Position numbers and translations under genes: made by a program. This document shows, piece after piece, positions 58,829 to 64,000 of a stretch of DNA of 64,000 nucleotides. The stretch lies in contig JAECUM010009728.1 of the NCBI GenBank assembly GCA_016617855.1, positions 53,810-117,809 of the forward strand, given 5' to 3'. This DNA is from Megalonaias nervosa (lineage: Eukaryota > Mollusca > Bivalvia > Unionida > Unionidae). The notes beneath the pieces were generated by a model, which was not told where the DNA came from, made no database searches, and worked only from the letters and a program-made list of their open reading frames with translations. Numbering within the stretch: position 1 is the first letter of the stretch; each line of letters starts with the position of its first letter.

Positions 58829-61800
58829 TCATCTTGGAACCGTTTTGTTTATACCAGCGTGACAGTACGGTAAAGCGAAGTGGTTGGGAAGTCGAACTCT
58901 CTTTTGGTACACGATTTGATACACTTTTTCCAAGGTCCGACTGACGATTTGGCGTGCGGGTAAACGTACAGTCTTGTGAGGTTCGTGGGTGGTCACTTTA
59001 AAATTTCCATCCTCTCCAGACTGCAAGGCTTCTTTCAAGACGCCAAAGTTCACCAACTGACTGGTGCGATAATTGAGAGTCAATCCTTTCACTTTACACT
59101 CCGTGTGCACTTCTCCTTGTTGGTCACGGTATTCGTAGCCGTAATTTTTGGGACCGCCACTTGCAAAACTTAGAATCTTGTCGTTGGGATGCTCGTCCGT
59201 CCAGGCTCCTAAACGGTCTCCTTCGATGACAGGGTGAGGTTGACCCAGGCAATCGATGTAGATGCAACTGTCCGTGTCACAATACAGCACACGATCTCCT
59301 AACAGTTCTAAAGCTTCGTACAGTTTTAAGCGAGCTTGGGCAGTCACGTAAGCCGCAATGATGACATTTCCAAATTCGTCGGCTTCTACAAAGTCCAGTT
59401 CTTCTTCGTAATTGACTAAGATCAAGTCCTCACGAACGAAATCCACGTCTTTCATGTATTTGGTTTTGTCGTGAATCATCTGGAAGTAGCGGGAAGGTTC
59501 TGTCAAATACTCCGTCTTGGGTGAACACGGTCGTTGTTCCATTTTGCCCCACAAACAATTTAACATAACTTTGGCAAACGATCGCTTTCCTTCGTTTTTC
59601 TCGACGTGGTCTAAAGTGATGCCTTCCAGCTCCCAGTATTTCTCTTTGAATTTCTTTTGGTCTTCGGGAGTGTGGCACCAGGAAGGATAGCCGCTGGCTT
59701 CTTGTTTCAGTTTTAAAAAGGCATTCACGTAGTCTGCGAAAATGCCTTTTTGAGTCTCGTCCCCCTTGTGGTATTTTTCTGTCTTGGGAAAGTGGTAAAT
59801 TTGGTACACTTCTAACAGTTGGTATACCAGGTCAAGAGCTTTGAACAATTCCACGCTGACCCACGTTCCCATCAAGACGCGTTCTTTCAGACTGTTCTGA
59901 CAAGGTTAGTCTTGGTTGCACGTTTCGGCACAAGTACGACACAAGGGAAACATCAGTTTTCCTTGGCAATGGTGAGGTAAAACGAGATGGTACAAGTTCG
60001 TGCATGGCAAGACTTTGCACTTGATCAATCCTTCGTATTGTCGAATGTTGTCCACGTCGATGTGTTCCGTCAGCAATTGCGGGTGCCCTGCGGAAAAGTG
60101 ACAATATTTGCACATGTAAGGATACAGCGAGCACACGTTCAAGTATTTGATTTCTTCTCCTTTCTCCTCGTTGGAGTGGTACAGGAAACAAGTGGCATTA
60201 ATCCGTCCTCCGTATAAACTGTCACACGGGTTCAGAGGATCCACCAGCTTGTAACTTTCCGCGATGCGCTTAAACTCGGGATCGGTTTTCAAACCGTGAT
60301 CGTACTCGGGTTCCCACATTTCTACCACTTGGTATCCTTGCTCTTCTAACTTCAAGCGCCGCTGACAAGTGGCCTGGTACAAGTCTTCCATGGTCCGTTG
60401 TAAAAACTGCTTTTTAGTGCCACGTTGAGGGTAGCAGATGGAACATCCGTAAAATAAGTACTCGATAAACTCATACAGGATCTTGGGGTTTTCTAAGTCC
60501 CAGCCATCCACTGAATACCTTCTGATGGCATTTTCGCCTCCTCCATTGAGGGCATGTTGGATCCATTTGTCTTCCTTGTAACACAAATAATGTAACCAGC
60601 GTAGGGCTTTGGCCGACTATTGACGGTTGACGAAGTTCGTCGTTTGAGGGCTTATGAAAGCCAAGGTGTTTTCGGGCATGAATCGTTGACGGTACACTAA
60701 GGAACACGCTTTGTCAATGGTGCAGTCTTCTTTCAAAGGATCGATCCTTTCGTGTTCCACGAACAGTCCTCGAAATTTTCCACAGCAACTCCGTAAAATG
60801 TCCACGTCGGAACGACAATATTTTAACATTTCTTCCTGAAAGTCGAAGGGGTCCGAGGCGTGAGTGTGGTACCAAGCGTAGAAAGCTTTTCGTTGTTCGG
60901 TACGCATGTTGTCGGGGTCGTAGTAGTGAGCCTCAGGCAAATGGGGTAGAACGGCGTGTTGATTGGCTTCGGTATTGAAAAAGTGCGGAAATAACCTTTG
61001 GCCATTTCTGTCATTCCAAACGTTTTAGGCATGCGACTCAAAGGCATGGCCAAGTAACTCATCGAATTTGTAAACTGCACTTGTCCCACTTGCATGGAAA
61101 TGATTTTGGCTCCGTTCAAAGTCACTTTAGGATGTTCGGTGCCTTGTTCCGTATAGTAGGAAAAAATTGCCCATCGTATCCCGAGAGATTGTGAGCCGTC
61201 ACCGTGGCATAGCGACGACAATCTCCGTAATGTTCGATGTCTTCTTGGCTCCACGTCTGCTCGATAGGGTCTAAGATCCATTGGGTAAAATTGGTTAGTG
61301 TGTTTGGTCCCCGAAAGATTTTTTCACGTCCACCAGGAATCTTGTTTCAGTGAGGGCAATGACTAAAGACAGGCTCTTGCATGCACTTCTCGCACGCAGA
61401 AATTAGGAATGTATATGCCAGTCTTTTGCATACATTCGAAATCGAAAAAAATGAAATTGCCTTTCTTCTGGTCATCTTCTTCCTCTTCGTATTTGGAATG
61501 GTATTTCTGAATGTAGCATTCGTGTTCCAAGTCCACGATTTGGCGAAAAATGTGACATAGTTTATTTCCTAAACATACGTGCGCCTTGGCAGTGTTGGTA
61601 CGTATGCCTTGTCCACAAGTAGGGCACAATCTCAGGAGGTGGCAAGCACATTTCTTCTGTGAGCCTTGCGACTTTAGATGTTGTTGGTAACAGGCAGGGC
61701 TGACAAACGTGCGCTGACAAGCTGGGCAATGCACTTGTTCTTTTCCGTTGTCAAGACAGGGCTTAGAGGCTAAACATCCTGAGCATTGCGAGCCACATAG

Positions 61801-62862
61801 CTTGTGTTGCTCTCGATTGTTATAGCCATAGTCACATTTCTCATAGTAATATATGTATGACAGGAATCCAGTGATACTGGTAATGGCATCAAAATGTTCA
61901 TCGTGATGATAGACGTGAATGTATTTTCCGTCTTTGAAATCTTTGCTTCGAAACAACAGAGGTCCGCGCACTTCTTGAGGGTGCACTTTCAAGGTGTAAC
62001 GTGGAGCCAAGACGTCTTGCAATTTTGCATTTCAGGAATGCCACAAGCGGTGTCTTTGGATATCCCCACTTGCTGTAACAGGAGTTCTGCTTCTCTTCGT
62101 TGTTTGGTTCGATCCGATCGTTGAATAGTTTTCCAGGCTCTTTTCCATTCTGTCGTGTCGTTCTTGTCGGCATATGTTCGTCCCACCACAATGGCACGGA
62201 CTAAACACATCTTGTCTTGAGGATTGTTAATCTGAACGATGCTGCGCTTGATGCTGCGAAGGTCGTCCACCAAGAATACCTTTTTGCGTTGTCCAGTCCC
62301 TTGGGAAAGAGACACGTGGGTCATGAACAGTGTCGCTTTTCCGTCGGTGATGTGAAACGTGTCGTAGGATTGTTACACGTGTTGAATTTTGTTGTTGACT
62401 TTGGAAGGTGACAATTCTGCTGCGCTGTTAAAACTCGATCCAAACTGTCGTGATGAATGGAAAGTCTCAAGCGATCGTCTTCTTTAGCTTAACATTGCTG
62501 TTTCAGTGTGGTTAACAAAGATTCCCACACATCGGTGATGAACCCTTTTGCTTTCTCCAAGGGTACGTCGGACTTGAAATCTTTAAACTTCACTGTGTAC
62601 GTGTAGGCTGTGGTTCTAAATTTTCTAGAGGAGCGTTTTCCGTCTCTCGAATGTGGTAGTACTTTTCGGGGTTTACTAGTGGTAATGGTGGACTTTGGTT
62701 TGGAATAGAATCTCTGGGTCTTGATTCTGGTTCACTCATGTCATCTTCAAAATCACTGGCATGAATTTGAGCCAAGACTTCAGCTACTGTGCAAGGCGAT
62801 AAATCAAGTTTCTGACTCTTACTTTCTTCTCCTTTCTCCACGAAATGATGTGATCGTTTCAT
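58829..62862 (-). pseudogene. POLB: PolB, right copy, multiple breaks
   Basis: It aligns with the left PolB along its length but is split into at least seven frames (62862-62590, 62324-61989, 62022-61363, 61281-60823, 60940-60617, 60586-59906, 59875-58829). Motifs survive in pieces: FDFECM, YCRSDVDIL, NVCSLYP (Asn where the catalytic Asp is expected), KVMLNCLWGK and CDTDS. It has TGG where the left copy has its in-frame stop. Confidence 0.85.
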
Positions 62863-62996
62863 CTTGACTGCAAAAAGTCAAATGACTACATTTGAAACGC
62901 CATGGACCCCTATATATCTATGTCAGTCCAGTGTACATATAAAGGACTGGTGCCTTCCCTCTCAGTATTCATTTCACTCTCAAGCTGACCAGCACG

Positions 62997-63389
62997 ATGG
63001 AAGAACCCACACAAATCAAACTTCTGATCAAAGCTTTGCGAGATGTCATAAGAAAGTTTTCTTCAGACAAGCCGACGGACTACTCCCCCTCCCTTCGAGA
63101 TAAAAGTCAAGATACTTGCTATATCTGTCAGGAGAAAGGGAATTGGGCTACAGAACGTCCTGACCGTCAAAAACGCAAGACCAGTGTCAAAAGAGACAAA
63201 AGTCAGGATACCTGTTATCATTGTCAAGAGAAAGGGCATTGGTCTTCAGACTGCCCTAAGAAAGAACAGGAACAGGAGGAAGAAGAAGAGGTGACCTCGG
63301 CAAAGGAAGAACCCCGACACGTTCAGAAAGAGAAGACAGAGAAGAAAAGAAGGCGAATAAAAGTGAGGAAGAAGAGGAAAAACCTGTGA
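62997..63389 (+). CDS. Zinc-knuckle protein, right copy, full length
   Basis: 130 residues. The first knuckle is damaged (CYICQEKGNWATER: His to Asn and last Cys to Arg); the second, CYHCQEKGHWSSDC, is intact. The tail is Glu-rich then KKRRRIKVRKKRKN. Divergent from PolB, with ATATAAAGG about 60 bp upstream of its start. Confidence 0.7.
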   Translation: MEEPTQIKLLIKALRDVIRKFSSDKPTDYSPSLRDKSQDTCYICQEKGNWATERPDRQKRKTSVKRDKSQDTCYHCQEKGHWSSDCPKKEQEQEEEEEVTSAKEEPRHVQKEKTEKKRRRIKVRKKRKNL

Positions 63390-63645
63390 AAGTGAAAAAA
63401 TTCAAGAAACAGAGAGAGTGAAGAAAAAAGACACAGAAGAAGTCTATGAACTTTTTAAAAAAGTGTTGTGTTGTGACATTGGATTCTAAAATGTCTATCA
63501 GAACTGACCAGCCTAAAAAACGTAAGTGTCTCATGGTTTTGATTTTTTAGAATAAGGGTCTACACTCACGCACTTCCACACGTACATCATACCGATAAAA
63601 AAGGGATTTTGAGTTTTAATTGATTTTGGCAAAATGAATATTAAC
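63390..63645. other. Spacer at the outer end of the right arm
   Basis: Homology to window positions 1-90 ends near 63525. No gene seen. Confidence 0.4.
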
Positions 63646-63681
63646 TCTTTTCGAAAGAAGTGGGTGGCCCTGAAAAGGACC
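63646..63681 (-). terminator. Histone-type 3' stem-loop and purine box at the right edge
   Basis: Minus strand GGTCCTTTTCAGGGCC (63681-63666): all six pairs form (one T-G), an exact fit to GGYYYTTYTNARRRCC, followed by ACCCACTTC and TTCGAAAAGA (63655-63646). It lies 44 nt after the stop of the partial gene. Confidence 0.7.
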
Positions 63682-63724
63682 ATTGGGTGTTTGTTTTGTT
63701 TTAAAAAAAAAACAACAAAAAAAC

Positions 63725-64000
63725 TCAGGAACGAGAAGCAATCAGCTTTACCTTTCTTAAGCCTTTGCCACGGTCAAGGCCAACTTCTGGACTTGCTCCT
63801 GTCGATGATTTGGTAGACATCACTAGGGCTGGTATCTCAGGCGTAGTAACCGGGTTGGTCTGTTTGGCTCGGGAAGGTCTTTTTCTCTTGGGTCGTAATA
63901 AAGAAGTCTGATACATTTGTTTCAGACTTCTTAACTCTGCCAAAATGTCTAAGAGTACCGTTACCGTTTGAGGTTCAATGTTCTCCTTCTCTCCTGTGAC
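63725..64000 (-). CDS. Partial gene at window edge with histone-type 3' end
   Basis: The frame enters from outside the window: ...QTVTVLLDILAELRSLKQMY, then RPKRKRPSRAKQTNPVTTPE and a basic end. A helix followed by a basic tail, similar in design to genes X-Z though not clearly homologous. Continuous open frame to the edge. Function unknown. Confidence 0.5.
   Translation of the reverse strand, partial: VTGEKENIEPQTVTVLLDILAELRSLKQMYQTSLLRPKRKRPSRAKQTNPVTTPEIPALVMSTKSSTGASPEVGLDRGKGLRKVKLIASRS

Larger units (their letters stand above)
44340..63525 (-). mobile_element. Element 1, right copy (inverted)
   Basis: This is the inverted counterpart of the left arm, read on the minus strand. It has the same gene order, with three differences: a second BIR gene at 58508-58786, a minisatellite plus CA microsatellite at 45050-45452, and only one unit of the post-protease repeat. 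It carries its own nonsense and frameshift mutations, most of them absent from the left arm. Homology with position 1 of the window ends near 63525, but the right side continues with another gene using a histone-type 3' end. Confidence 0.9.

Overview
This window looks like invertebrate, probably arthropod, chromosomal DNA packed with decayed virus-like mobile elements. There is no bacterial-style operon, CRISPR array or rRNA. The evidence for an animal genome is a non-LTR retrotransposon, microsatellites, a chromodomain integrase, BIR (IAP) genes and two Polinton/Maverick-adintovirus-type elements. The host species cannot be named from the sequence.

Layout. (1) Element 1 is a Polinton/adintovirus-like element present twice in inverted, tail-to-tail orientation. 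The left arm is 1-16264 continuing at 41211-about 43240; the right arm is about 63525 down to 44340 on the minus strand. Gene order in each arm: zinc-knuckle protein (divergent), protein-primed-type PolB, BIR protein, four small genes (two with F-box-like motifs), a membrane protein, FtsK/A32-type packaging ATPase, a basic Ser/Pro-rich protein, three small basic proteins with a Q-[KR]-G-G-F motif, a pre-integrase protein, integrase with chromodomain, a two-helix membrane protein, penton-like protein, pVI-like protein, double-jelly-roll major capsid protein, a Cys/His protein and an adenain-like protease. A block of small helical, charged genes (here called X, Y and Z) follows. (2) At about 16264/41211 the left arm is interrupted by an I-superfamily-like LINE with CCHC gag, endonuclease, RT and RNase H remnants. 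(3) Inside the LINE 5' region sits Element 2 (16455-33302), a different Polinton lineage with 192/193-bp terminal inverted repeats. It carries a PX-like protein, pVI-like protein, capsid protein, protease, fibre-like protein, penton-like protein, a homing endonuclease, a PolB-SF1 helicase-HNH fusion, integrase, a phospholipase A2 protein and an ATPase.

How the genes fit together. Both elements carry the set expected of an integrating, virion-forming, protein-primed DNA virus: polymerase, integrase, packaging ATPase, capsid, penton and maturation protease. All copies are broken by frameshifts or stops, and the two arms carry different breaks, so each was probably functional when it inserted. 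Many of the breaks are one-base length differences, so assembly error has to be excluded for the left arm.

The most unusual signal is in the X/Y/Z block and in a partial gene at the right edge. Their coding regions end in histone-mRNA-type stem-loops (AGCCCTTTTCAGGGCT followed by ACCCA) with a conserved CTAGAAAAGA-like purine box about 12-15 nt further on. X, Y and Z also share a repeated promoter box (TTTTCCTTCACGTCCGTG upstream of TATA). This suggests a virus-like element that borrowed replication-dependent histone 3'-end processing for a small gene family.
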